This document shows, in pieces, positions 17,001-26,001 of a stretch of DNA of 64,000 bases. This DNA comes from a virus. Under the pieces are notes generated by a model. That model did no database searches. It was not told the origin of the DNA and saw only the letters and a program-made list of their open reading frames with translations. A program made the position numbers and the translations under genes. The stretch is from positions 1-64,000 of the IMG/VR virus record IMGVR_UViG_3300025012_000084; one strand, given 5' to 3'. Positions within the stretch are counted from its first letter, which is position 1, and each line of letters starts with the position of its first letter.

Positions 17001-17045
17001 ATGCTCGACTTCCTAATCAGCACGCTGTCCGGCTGCTCAATATGA
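17001..17045 (+). CDS. Possible 14-aa leader peptide
   Basis: ATG at 17001 follows GTAGGAAGTAAAATAATCC and encodes MLDFLISTLSGCSI; its stop overlaps the next start (ATGA). It may serve mainly to couple translation of the 30-aa membrane peptide. Confidence 0.35.
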   Translation: MLDFLISTLSGCSI

Positions 17046-17134
17046 CCGACATACTTTTTGGCCTAGTTCTCGGACAGATTCTCGGCCTTTTTGCGCTGTG
17101 CGTACTGGCATACGCGGCTAAGTTTAGAGGTTGA
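17042..17134 (+). CDS. 30-aa single-pass membrane peptide
   Basis: The sequence starts MTDILFGLVLGQILGLFALC and ends in the basic AKFRG, a one-helix membrane peptide with positive C-terminus. It starts in the stop of the 14-aa peptide. Its stop codon lies inside the -35 box of the next promoter. Its job is unknown; small phage membrane peptides often affect lysis or exclusion. Confidence 0.5.
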   Translation: MTDILFGLVLGQILGLFALCVLAYAAKFRG

Positions 17135-17159
17135 CACTGCAAAACCGGCGTGGTCTAAT
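17131..17159 (+). promoter_or_regulatory. Sigma70-type promoter for tail/ejection genes
   Basis: TTGACA (17131-17136), 17-bp spacer, TCTAAT (17154-17159). It lies 38 bases before the gp10-like gene, whose ribosome binding site is CGAGGAAGTATGCGCC. Confidence 0.75.
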
Positions 17160-17197
17160 GTCTAATCGCGGGCTGCTCCGCCGAGGAAGTATGCGCC

Positions 17198-19303
17198 ATG
17201 CCACTCCAGAAACTTGTATTTAAGCCGGGAGCAAACAGAGACAACACCAGGTACTCCAACGAGGGGTCTTGGTGGGACATGGACAAAGTCAGATTTTTTT
17301 CAGGTACACCGCAAAAAATTGGTGGTTGGCAGCAGCTGGGATCATTTACATTTCAAGGTAGCTGCAAATTTCTGCGTGACTGGAGCACTCTCATAGGCGA
17401 GAACCTTCTCGCTATAGGCACGAACCTAAAGATGTATCTTGAGCGCGGAGAGGTCTTGTACGACATCACTCCGATACGAGCCACTCTCTCGGCGACAAAC
17501 CCCTTTGCCACATCTATAGGGTCAACAACAGTCACAGCCACTATCGCAGGGCACGGTGCGGTGCAAGGTGACTTTGTCACGTTTGCAGGGTCGTCCGCTG
17601 TCGGCGGGGTGCCTGCCGCCGATATAAACAAAGAGCAGCAGATCACACTCGCTGTTGGAAACATCATATCTTTTGTTGTCGCCACAGCCGCTACATCTAC
17701 AGTGGCAGCCGGTGGCGGGGCCATCACCGCCGCATTCCAACCAAATACAGGCAGCTCGATCGCCATACCTAACGGAGGCTACGGCGGAGGCCCGTATAGC
17801 ATCGCGGAGTACGGGTGGTTTATACCTGTGATTTACGGACAGTATGTCGGAGATACGTTCGGAGAGGACTTCATATTCGCCATCCGCGATGGCGGCCTTT
17901 TTTACTGGACGGGAGCAAACGTGCCGACAGCGCTGGCGTCAAGAGGTGTGATACTGGCAGACTCAGCCGGAGCGTCGAATGTCCCTATGATTGTGGACAA
18001 TTTACTTACAACGGCAGATCAGCACGTACTGGCGGTAGGGACGAACTCTATCAGCGCGATAAACGTCAAAGTCAACCCGTTCACAAGCGGGGCAGCGGCG
18101 TCGCCCATAGTCACAGTGACGCTTGTCGCGCATGGCCTGACGACCGGCGATTATTTGACTGTTGAAGATGCCGTGGGGTTCGATGGACTGGTGACAGCAG
18201 AGCTGAACAAGCAACACAAAATAACGTATGTCTCAGCAGACGCTTTTACGATAACGCTCACTACGGGGTGTACCGCAGGAGCTGTTGTAGGCGGGGGTTC
18301 GGCGGTGACGCTGTACTCTCAAGACGGTATTGAAGATCCCATGCTTGTGCGTTGGTGCGCACAAGGCAACCCCCTCGACTGGACACCGAAAGTAACTAAT
18401 TCCGCAGGCGACTACAGACTCTCGTCAGGCAGCTACACATACGCCGTAAAACGCATCCGGCAGGAGAACCTGATATGGACAGACACTGCGGTGTACTCGG
18501 TGCAGTTCGTAGGGCCGCCCGCCAGCTTTTCGTTCCTCCCATTGGCTGATAACACATCTATCGCGTCAATCACGGCGGTCGCCGTTGTGGACAACATCGC
18601 ATACTGGATGGGCCGAGACAAGTTCTATATGTACAACGGCCAGGTTCTGTCTATGGACTGCTCTGTTCGCAGGTATGTATTTGGGGACATCAACGCGTCT
18701 CAGCTGGCGCAAGTATTTGCCGGTACGAACCTGGCGTTTAACGAGGTTACGTGGTGGTATTGCGCCGCAGATTCGCTGACCACGGACAGGTACGTGACGT
18801 ATAACTACGTGGAGAAGACATGGTCTTTCGGGTCTATGCCCCGCACAGCGTGGATAGATTCTCAGCTCAGGGACAAGCCTATGGCTGCGGGGTCGGATGG
18901 GAAAATCTACTACCACGAACTCGGATCTGACGACGGGTCTACAAATCCGCCTACGGCTATCGCGGCCTTCATAGAGTCGGCAGACATCGACATAGGTGAA
19001 GGCGACAATTTTATGTTTGTTCAGCGGTGTATCCCCGACGTGGACTTCTCAGGTTCGACCGCCGCGATACCTGCCGCCGTTGTCACGTTGAAAGCCCGCA
19101 ACTTCCCAGGGAGTGATTTTTCGCAGAGCAATGCCAGAAACGTCGCGCAAACGGCCACCATCTCCTTCGACCAGTTTACCGATCAGGTATGGACTCGGCT
19201 GAGGGGACGACAAATAGCTTTCAGGATGGACTCCACCGCAGTCGGCGTCGCATGGAAGCTTGGTGCCCCCCGGATCGAGATCCGAGAGGACGGCATGCGA
19301 TGA
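17198..19303 (+). CDS. P22 gp10-like tail accessory / DNA stabilisation protein
   Basis: The 701-aa protein starts MPLQKLVFKPGANRD and has segments I associate with packaged-DNA stabilisation proteins: NEGSWWDMDKVRFFSGTPQ, GIEDPMLVRWCAQGNPLDW, and a C-terminal RLRGRQIAFRMDS with APRIEIREDG. Such proteins seal the tail after packaging. Two homologous inserts (about residues 100-190 and 285-375), each with NPF, AxHG, GD and LNK/INK motifs, look like duplicated Ig-like decorations. A promoter lies just upstream; the stop overlaps the next start. Confidence 0.75.
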   Translation: MPLQKLVFKPGANRDNTRYSNEGSWWDMDKVRFFSGTPQKIGGWQQLGSFTFQGSCKFLRDWSTLIGENLLAIGTNLKMYLERGEVLYDITPIRATLSATNPFATSIGSTTVTATIAGHGAVQGDFVTFAGSSAVGGVPAADINKEQQITLAVGNIISFVVATAATSTVAAGGGAITAAFQPNTGSSIAIPNGGYGGGPYSIAEYGWFIPVIYGQYVGDTFGEDFIFAIRDGGLFYWTGANVPTALASRGVILADSAGASNVPMIVDNLLTTADQHVLAVGTNSISAINVKVNPFTSGAAASPIVTVTLVAHGLTTGDYLTVEDAVGFDGLVTAELNKQHKITYVSADAFTITLTTGCTAGAVVGGGSAVTLYSQDGIEDPMLVRWCAQGNPLDWTPKVTNSAGDYRLSSGSYTYAVKRIRQENLIWTDTAVYSVQFVGPPASFSFLPLADNTSIASITAVAVVDNIAYWMGRDKFYMYNGQVLSMDCSVRRYVFGDINASQLAQVFAGTNLAFNEVTWWYCAADSLTTDRYVTYNYVEKTWSFGSMPRTAWIDSQLRDKPMAAGSDGKIYYHELGSDDGSTNPPTAIAAFIESADIDIGEGDNFMFVQRCIPDVDFSGSTAAIPAAVVTLKARNFPGSDFSQSNARNVAQTATISFDQFTDQVWTRLRGRQIAFRMDSTAVGVAWKLGAPRIEIREDGMR

Positions 19304-19707
19304 GAGCGCCAGCACTACCGATCGCGCCTGAGACATATTCTAAAGGGCATTTAGACGTACTTCTGCGTGTCCTGACGCAGTATTTTACCGCGAACGCTAT
19401 CGAAACGGACTACAGGGCTAACCGCAGCCTCCCGGCACAGGTGAGTGCCAGTACGCAGATGGGGGACGACGAGCACTCGTTCGTAGCCTTGGTGTCCGGA
19501 CTTACGATGACACTTCCGCCAGCCAGCTCGGACAGATATGGCAGAGACTGGACAGTCTCGCTCGGGGTGGCCGGATGGACTGACATCACTGTCTCAGCAG
19601 GCGACTCGCTGATTTTACCGGGGGTGGACGACACGATACGATTGGACATCAAAGGATCTTCGGTTACACTACGATGCATGTCTGGTAACTCGTGGGGTAT
19701 CGTATGA
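19300..19707 (+). CDS. Hypothetical tail-module protein
   Basis: The 135-aa protein starts inside the gp10-like stop (ATGA). Residues 1-45 hold a helix, then a beta-rich part with TMTLPPASSDRYGRDW and a C-terminal LRCMSGNSWGIV. Small beta proteins of this kind often follow gp10-type genes and may form a needle or spike base. No family name can be given. Confidence 0.65.
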   Translation: MRAPALPIAPETYSKGHLDVLLRVLTQYFTANAIETDYRANRSLPAQVSASTQMGDDEHSFVALVSGLTMTLPPASSDRYGRDWTVSLGVAGWTDITVSAGDSLILPGVDDTIRLDIKGSSVTLRCMSGNSWGIV

Positions 19708-19901
19708 CGTGGTTTGGCAACGATGTGGGGTTCAAAGACGGAGTGAAGCTGGATGTGGCGGTTGTTTCGTCGGTGGAAGAAGATCCTCTTGCGGATCAGG
19801 TAAGTATGCTTGTAAAAATACACAAGCAGCTTCGCATCATGAACATACACCTCGCCATTATGACTGGCGAGAAAATAACCAACGGAGACATTGGAGAATA
19901 A
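19704..19901 (+). CDS. Hypothetical small protein
   Basis: This 65-aa product begins MTWFGND in the stop of the previous gene (GTATGA). It has a helical middle (QVSMLVKIHKQLRIMNIHLAI). Coupling to its neighbours suggests a tail-module role; nothing else can be said. Confidence 0.6.
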   Translation: MTWFGNDVGFKDGVKLDVAVVSSVEEDPLADQVSMLVKIHKQLRIMNIHLAIMTGEKITNGDIGE

Positions 19902-19902
19902 G

Positions 19903-20451
19903 ATGGCAGAACAAATTGTAGATGGCACGGGGACGGGCATCAAAGCGAAAGTAAGCGCGGGGAACCAGCTTCACGTTTACTCCGCCAGCGTGCCGTACCA
20001 GCATCATGTCGCGCACACGCACAGTGAGGCCTTCATCGCCACCGTGCAACAGACCCCAACGACCACCAACACGCCTTTTGCGTACCTGAAAAACACCTAC
20101 ACCGAGGACATTAACATTTGGACGATCTGCGCGAGGTGCGCGGCGGCTGAGTGTATTGAAGTATGGTCGGTTACAGGAACAGCGGTAGGGACTGAATATG
20201 TCCCTGTGAATGCGGTTATCGGCAGTGGAATACTCGCCAACGTAACATGCGTGGTAAATAACGCCATTACCGGATTGGCCAAGGCGAAGCTCATCAAGCG
20301 TATTTATGTCGAGGCGGCAACACGATCAGTCTGCCACGACATTCATACGGCAATCATCCTACCAGCCGGTCAGGCCGTCGCGGTTTACGCTGTCACCGGA
20401 ACAGCTTTGACTGATATTGAAATCACATTCGACTTTCACAGCGTGGAGTAA
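19903..20451 (+). CDS. Virion protein with N-terminal DGTGTG module (copy 1 of 3)
   Basis: The 182-aa protein begins MAEQIVDGTGTGIKAKVSAG, followed by a beta-rich body. The two next genes begin with the same kind of element, so the three are a tandem family. The start follows TTGGAGAATAAG. A role as a multimeric tail or head surface component is inferred from composition and position. Confidence 0.65.
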   Translation: MAEQIVDGTGTGIKAKVSAGNQLHVYSASVPYQHHVAHTHSEAFIATVQQTPTTTNTPFAYLKNTYTEDINIWTICARCAAAECIEVWSVTGTAVGTEYVPVNAVIGSGILANVTCVVNNAITGLAKAKLIKRIYVEAATRSVCHDIHTAIILPAGQAVAVYAVTGTALTDIEITFDFHSVE

Positions 20452-20453
20452 TC

Positions 20454-21026
20454 ATGGAAATCACTGACGGCACAGGTTCGGGCAAAGCAGCTAAAGTCTC
20501 CAGCGATAATAGGCTGTTCACGTTCGCATTGTTGGAATGGCCGATGGAAGCGTTCGCGCATCAAGGCGACGCTTATGCTCTCGCATCAGATTTTATCGCG
20601 CTGACCACCACGGCTTCGTACAGCGGGATTTTGTACTTAACGAATACATCTACCACGCACAATATCCACATCGACAGCATACGCACATCGTCAACGGTCG
20701 GGACATTGTGGCAGTTGATGCGCAATCCAACCGCCGGGACATTGATTAGCGCAGGTGCTGCGATTTTGGCTGTAAACGATAATTTCAGCAGCGGTAAAAC
20801 AATCTCCGCAACGGCCAAAAAAGGCGTTGACGCGCAAACCGTGACAGACGGGGTGCTGACAGGACAGTGGCAAACAGGGGTGTATGGAGTGATGGAACGC
20901 CGGTACGAGGGCGCTATCATTCTCGGAACCGGAAATTCGATTGCAATAGTAGCGAAGCCATCAGCAGCGGCAACCGTTGGAGCAACAGTATCGCTGTGGG
21001 TAGAGCCCGTCGAAGGCGCGCGATAA
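20454..21026 (+). CDS. Virion protein with N-terminal DGTGSG module (copy 2 of 3)
   Basis: The 190-aa protein begins MEITDGTGSGKAAKVSSDNR, clearly related at the N-terminus to copies 1 and 3, with a divergent beta-rich body. The stop overlaps the next start (TAATG). The divergence of the bodies against conservation of the first 25 residues suggests the module is a shared docking element. Confidence 0.65.
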   Translation: MEITDGTGSGKAAKVSSDNRLFTFALLEWPMEAFAHQGDAYALASDFIALTTTASYSGILYLTNTSTTHNIHIDSIRTSSTVGTLWQLMRNPTAGTLISAGAAILAVNDNFSSGKTISATAKKGVDAQTVTDGVLTGQWQTGVYGVMERRYEGAIILGTGNSIAIVAKPSAAATVGATVSLWVEPVEGAR

Positions 21027-21667
21027 TGCCGCTTAAAACGCAAATTGAGGACGGTGCTGGAAGCGGGGGTAGAGCAGCCGTCGTTGACAACGCGCTGGTT
21101 GTTATATCACACCCACACCCGCCACTAGGCACTTCCAAAACCTACCCTGTCAGGCAATACATGACGTTGGACGGAACGGAAGGCGGAACATCGAGCATGA
21201 AGGTTGTCGGAACGCTTGCCGCGCCGGTAAAGTTTTTTATCCCCGCTGGTCTGGACGATGACCGCTACATCACTATGCTGTCATTTGTGATTGCAGGAGC
21301 AGGCGCAACACTGAGCGAATTTTCAACGGTTCCTGCACTTACGAATGGTTGCAAACTGTATTATGAGCAGCCTGCTGGAGTACGTGTGATACATGATGCG
21401 TTGAAATCAAACTTCGACTTCGTCCGATTGTGTGTTGGAACCCCTGCATTTGGGGCTGCGGCGGATGCGTTCCGCGCATCAAACGTGATCGGCACCTCCG
21501 AAGCCTACATCCCTACACTTGACCTGACCAAGATAATTCCGCCATACGGGATAAAGCTTGATGCAGGGAGTAATCAAAAGTTTGTTCTTGAGATACGGGA
21601 TGACACAACTTCAGCCTCGATCGTGGCCTTTGACGTGATCGCCTATGGGTTCGACCGCGTTCCGTAA
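21026..21667 (+). CDS. Virion protein with N-terminal DGAGSG module (copy 3 of 3)
   Basis: The 213-aa protein begins MPLKTQIEDGAGSGGRAAVV, followed by a beta-rich domain (PVKFFIPAGLDDDRYITMLS, FVLEIRDDTT). It is the third consecutive gene with this docking-like N-terminus. It precedes the large ejection-type proteins. Confidence 0.65.
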   Translation: MPLKTQIEDGAGSGGRAAVVDNALVVISHPHPPLGTSKTYPVRQYMTLDGTEGGTSSMKVVGTLAAPVKFFIPAGLDDDRYITMLSFVIAGAGATLSEFSTVPALTNGCKLYYEQPAGVRVIHDALKSNFDFVRLCVGTPAFGAAADAFRASNVIGTSEAYIPTLDLTKIIPPYGIKLDAGSNQKFVLEIRDDTTSASIVAFDVIAYGFDRVP

Positions 21668-21684
21668 AAATTAAGGGGTTAAAC

Positions 21685-24600
21685 ATGGCAACCATACAAG
21701 AGTTGGAAGCACAGATAGCATCGCTGGAGAATCAGGACTCTTCACTTGCGCAGCGTCAGGTCGTTGCCGCCCAGCAGCAGCTACGGCTCTTATATGCGCA
21801 AGAGACACTAGACAATCCGGCATCCACCCCGTCGCAGATATGGAACGCCAGACAGGTGCTCACCACTGTACGCCTAGAAGATACGAACATAAACGGTGAG
21901 TACATAGACCCGACAGCTGAGGCGCTTTTAGAGAACGCTGCGTCCAATGCGTACCAGAACACCGCCGAATGGCAGGCGGCTGTGGACGCATACAATACGG
22001 GCGGGGTTGTCCCGTACAAGTATGAGCCGTTGCTCAGGCACCTGAACGGTTACTACACCGACGGTGCGGCGGCTCCAGGCAATCTGGCACCTACAACTGC
22101 TAATGCCGCCATTAGCCAGTGGGGTGTAGACGCTCAGGCGGGCGGGTTCGAGAAATTCATGGGCGCCGTATCGCTCGCAGCCACGGTGTGGGCCCTCGGC
22201 CCGTTGTTCCCGTCAATACCTGCGGCGGCGGCGGCTGCCAGTGCGGCAACTACTCTTGGGACTGGTGGTACGGTAAGTGATGCTGTGAGAGGCGCGGCGA
22301 TTGCGGGGGTAACAGCTTTCGCGGGAGGCCAAGCTGCCGACCAGTTTGGAGGGATCAACACGCTCGCCGGAGGAGCTGCTGGCTACGCTGCCGCCGCCGC
22401 TACAGGTTCGGCACTGTCGGGGGCCGGGTTGCAGGGCACGATACAGAACGCACTACTTGGCGCTCTCGCTGGAGGTGTCATTGGTGGCATACAAGAGTAC
22501 ATGCCTTACGGCACTACTGGAATCACCAACGCGCAGGTGGAAGAGCTTGCAAACATGGGGTTGACGGCAGAGCAGATGGCTGGAATCAACGACGCGTGGC
22601 AAAACTCTGGGCAGCTGACATCAGCGCAGTCCGAGTATTTGAACCGCGTGGCGGCAGACGTAGCGGCAAACGGCCCTCTTGGAGGCCAAGTCTCATCCGT
22701 TACTGATAAAACTCCTGCCGGAGGAGGACTGCGGTCACTGACCGACGCAGACACCTACCAAGCGATGCGGGATGCGGCAGGTATCACAGCGTCCACAGGC
22801 GACAACATTTTGGACTCGCAGCTAGCCGCCCGTGTGCAGGAAGGTGCGTTGACTTCAGAACAGGCGAATATATATGCAGACTCCGTGATGCGAGGTAACG
22901 TATCGCCGACCGATCTGTCAGCCGGGCTAGACAGCCTTATAGGAACCACGGACGGTGTTGGAGGGCTGCGGTCGCTGACCGACGCAGACATGTATCAGGC
23001 GATGCGTGATGCGGCGGGTATCACAGCATCCACAGGTGACACCACCTTGGACTCTAAGCTGGCCGCCCGTGTGCAGGAAGGGCTTATAACTCCAGCAGAG
23101 GCGAACACGTATGTGGCGGCTGTGACAAACGGGACAGTTAATCCAACCGATCTATCCAATGGGCTGGACAGCCTTATAGACCAACCTGCCGCAAGAGGAA
23201 ACCCTCTCAAGACTATCGGAGCCGCGCTGGGGGCTGCTGGTACGGTAGGAGGTCTCCTGAACAACCTCGGGATTATTGGGGGGGATGCGACCACACAGCC
23301 ACAGCCACCTGCAACAGCCCCACCGGGAGCTGGCGCTCGGTACACAGGGCCTACAGCTCAGTCTGGTATACGTTACGTAGACCCGGGCTATCCGTCAGAT
23401 GTCTCCGCCGATGCGAGAGGCATCCTTCAATTCTACGGCGGCCCGGAGAAAACGTATTTTTCCGGTAACAGAGCTACTAACTTCACAGGCCAAGGTATCG
23501 CAGGAGGAACGACCGCCGGAGGCACTACAACACCATCCAGAGGCACAGACGCCACCAGCGTGGCCATCCAGCAATGGATGGCAGCCAATCCGCAGGCCGG
23601 GTACGCCGACATCGCGAGGGCTGCCAACTCGGTCGGGGTTACGCCGCAGCAGCTGGCGACGGCGATGGGTGTGCCGCTGGCTGATGTCATGTCGGTGTGG
23701 CAGACCACCGGGGTTCCTGTCGGTCGTGTTGACGTTGTTGATCCGGCTACCGCCGTTATACGCAGATGGTCTATAGCGAACCCGACAGCTGACTACGCGG
23801 CCATACTTCGTTTTGCGGCTGAGAACGGGTACACACCAGCACAGACAGCGGCAGCGCTTGGCACGTCGATCTCCAGCGTAAACAGCCTGTGGGACAGCAC
23901 TGTAGTACCGACAACCACAACGGTAACTCCGGTAACTCCGGTAACTCCGGTAACTCCGGTAACTCCGGTAACTCCGGTAACTCCGGTAACTCCGGTAACT
24001 CCGGTGGATAGCCCAGCAACTCCGGTAACTCCGGTAACTCCGGTAACTCCGGTGGATAGCCCAGCAACTCCTGCTGGCGCCACGACCGGTAGCATCCCAA
24101 TCACTTTAGGGGTGACTACACCACCATCCAGAGGCACAGACGCCACCAGCGCGGTCATCCTACAGTGGGCAGCCGATAACCCGACGGCTGGGATACCGGA
24201 AATTATCAACGCGGCCAACTCGGTTGGTGGGACGCCACAGCAGCTGTCTACAGCATTTGGAATCCCTCTGGCCGATGTTCAAAATGCGTGGAACGACGTC
24301 GTGTCAGGTACGACAGCCGCAGGTACCGGGACTACCTACGCAGGAGGTACATACACACCTCCTGTGGTAGAGACGGTAACTCCGATAACGCCAACAGCCA
24401 GAGGGACGGCATCTAGCCCGGTAACACCTCCTGTGGTAGAAACGATCACGCCCAAAAATGTCGCTGCACTTGACACCAGCGTGGCCATCCAGCAATGGAT
24501 GGCGGCCAACCCGCAGGCGTCGTACACCGACATAGCCAACGCCGCTAACTCTGTGGGTGTTACGCCGCAGCAGCTGGCGACGGCGATGGGTGTGCCGCTG

Positions 24601-25053
24601 GGAGATGTTCTGTCTGTGTGGCGCAGCACCGGGGTTCCGATAGCATCTGATAATGCTGCGGCGCCTGCCGGAATTCCGGCAGCGCTGCCGGTACTCAGCC
24701 CGCAACCAATGCAGACTACCAAAGGCACTCCGTTCTCGGCTGGCGGAGAGATACGCGGTGCGTCCGGGCTGTCGTCACTGGCACCTCGTCTGATTCAAGG
24801 GCCGGGAGACGGTATGAGCGACAGCATCCCAGCGTACATATCTGGTGGGGGTATCCGTGCTAACGAGCCTATCAGTGTGACTGACGGCGAGTACATAGTG
24901 TCGGCAGATGTGGTTTCGCACTTAGGTAACGGGTCTACAACTGCCGGGTCAAAAGTTCTCGACGGCATGATGGATCGTGTCCGTAAAGCCAGAACCGGCA
25001 CCAAAAAACAGGCTCCGAAGATTGATGCCCGTAGTTTGGTGCAATCTGTATAA
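21685..25053 (+). CDS. Large repeat-containing internal/tail protein (1122 aa)
   Basis: The protein has an N-terminal coiled coil (1-40), a Gly/Ala-rich hydrophobic zone (about 165-275) that could cross membranes, two copies of a 70-residue unit starting [16 protein letters not shown], four copies of a 45-residue unit ([10 protein letters not shown] ... [17 protein letters not shown]), and Pro-Val-Thr-Pro tandem repeats. The C-terminus ([34 protein letters not shown]) is a conserved ending of phage ejection proteins. It probably belongs to the internal or ejected virion proteins. Confidence 0.7.
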   Translation: MATIQELEAQIASLENQDSSLAQRQVVAAQQQLRLLYAQETLDNPASTPSQIWNARQVLTTVRLEDTNINGEYIDPTAEALLENAASNAYQNTAEWQAAVDAYNTGGVVPYKYEPLLRHLNGYYTDGAAAPGNLAPTTANAAISQWGVDAQAGGFEKFMGAVSLAATVWALGPLFPSIPAAAAAASAATTLGTGGTVSDAVRGAAIAGVTAFAGGQAADQFGGINTLAGGAAGYAAAAATGSALSGAGLQGTIQNALLGALAGGVIGGIQEYMPYGTTGITNAQVEELANMGLTAEQMAGINDAWQNSGQLTSAQSEYLNRVAADVAANGPLGGQVSSVTDKTPAGGGLRSLTDADTYQAMRDAAGITASTGDNILDSQLAARVQEGALTSEQANIYADSVMRGNVSPTDLSAGLDSLIGTTDGVGGLRSLTDADMYQAMRDAAGITASTGDTTLDSKLAARVQEGLITPAEANTYVAAVTNGTVNPTDLSNGLDSLIDQPAARGNPLKTIGAALGAAGTVGGLLNNLGIIGGDATTQPQPPATAPPGAGARYTGPTAQSGIRYVDPGYPSDVSADARGILQFYGGPEKTYFSGNRATNFTGQGIAGGTTAGGTTTPSRGTDATSVAIQQWMAANPQAGYADIARAANSVGVTPQQLATAMGVPLADVMSVWQTTGVPVGRVDVVDPATAVIRRWSIANPTADYAAILRFAAENGYTPAQTAAALGTSISSVNSLWDSTVVPTTTTVTPVTPVTPVTPVTPVTPVTPVTPVTPVDSPATPVTPVTPVTPVDSPATPAGATTGSIPITLGVTTPPSRGTDATSAVILQWAADNPTAGIPEIINAANSVGGTPQQLSTAFGIPLADVQNAWNDVVSGTTAAGTGTTYAGGTYTPPVVETVTPITPTARGTASSPVTPPVVETITPKNVAALDTSVAIQQWMAANPQASYTDIANAANSVGVTPQQLATAMGVPLGDVLSVWRSTGVPIASDNAAAPAGIPAALPVLSPQPMQTTKGTPFSAGGEIRGASGLSSLAPRLIQGPGDGMSDSIPAYISGGGIRANEPISVTDGEYIVSADVVSHLGNGSTTAGSKVLDGMMDRVRKARTGTKKQAPKIDARSLVQSV
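22734..23190 (+). repeat. Two tandem copies of a ~240-bp coding repeat
   Basis: The segments starting near 22734 and 22974 both encode [20 protein letters not shown] and continue similarly for about 70 residues. They lie inside the 1122-aa protein. Confidence 0.8.
23923..24068 (+). repeat. 9-bp tandem repeats encoding Pro-Val-Thr
   Basis: The unit GTAACTCCG is repeated many times in two blocks, separated and followed by copies of GTGGATAGCCCAGCAACTCC. The translation is a (PVT)n spacer. Copy number is likely to vary by slippage. Confidence 0.85.
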
Positions 25054-25079
25054 TCGTTAGAATATCCAAGGAGACTAAA

Positions 25080-25988
25080 ATGGTAGACACCACAACAGCA
25101 ACGACAGGCAGCACTGTAAGGTCGTTTGCTCCGGAGTTCACACCTCTGGCGTCACTTGTTGGAGGGGCTGCGGAAGCAGAGATGAGCCGCGAGTACACCC
25201 CATACGGCGGAATCCGAACTATGGGGTTCGACCCGTACCAGCAAGCCACTCAGGCGAACCTGATGGGGTTAGCGACTCCGACACAGTTCGCCGGGGCGAC
25301 CACTGGTATTACAGGTGCGCAAGCGTCCGCTGCCGCTCCCGGCGCGCTCTCCGGGTTCATAAGCCCGTTCAGTGAGAACGTGACCGACATCGCGGCGCGG
25401 CAGGCCATGCGTGACTTTGGTCGCGAACAGACGGCGCGCGATTACCAGTTCTCAAAAGCAGGTGCGTTTGGAGGCTCCAGGCAAGGTATAGCCGATGCAG
25501 AGGCGCTTCGCAACCTGAATCAGCAGCTACAGGACTCTCAGCTAAAAGGTGACGCGATGGCGTACCAAGCGGCTATAGACCAGTTCAATAAAGAGAGGTC
25601 GATGCAGCTGGAATCAGGCAAGGCGCTGGCACAGACAGGCGAGGCCATGCAGCAGGGCGACTTGAACCGTCTCGGATCACAGATGGGCGTTGGAAACCAG
25701 TGGCAGCAGCTCGGGCAGCAGCAGCTCGACACCGCGTACCAGGACTTCATAAATCAGAGGGACTGGGCCAGAAACCAGACCGGGTGGGCGTCTGGAGTGC
25801 TATCTGGAAACACGGCAAACACCGGTGCTACGACGACGTCCGGAACCAGCGTGGCGCCTCAACCTGCACCGGCTAATCCATGGGGTCAAGTCGCTAGCGC
25901 GGGTGTCGCACTGTCAGGATTAGCTGGTATGCTGGGTAGCTCCAATAGCGGATCTAGCAGTCTCGGAAACAATTTCGGGTGGTGGTAA
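25080..25988 (+). CDS. Internal virion / ejection protein
   Basis: The 302-aa protein has an N-terminal unstructured part with YTPYGGIRTMGFDPYQQA, a long Gln/Arg-rich helical centre (about 95-235), and a C-terminal Ala/Gly segment (SAGVALSGLAGMLG). This matches the general build of helical ejection proteins. It lies between two other large proteins of the same module. An AAGGAGACTAAA ribosome binding site precedes the start. Confidence 0.6.
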   Translation: MVDTTTATTGSTVRSFAPEFTPLASLVGGAAEAEMSREYTPYGGIRTMGFDPYQQATQANLMGLATPTQFAGATTGITGAQASAAAPGALSGFISPFSENVTDIAARQAMRDFGREQTARDYQFSKAGAFGGSRQGIADAEALRNLNQQLQDSQLKGDAMAYQAAIDQFNKERSMQLESGKALAQTGEAMQQGDLNRLGSQMGVGNQWQQLGQQQLDTAYQDFINQRDWARNQTGWASGVLSGNTANTGATTTSGTSVAPQPAPANPWGQVASAGVALSGLAGMLGSSNSGSSSLGNNFGWW

Positions 25989-26001
25989 CAGGAGCGCGCA
26001 C

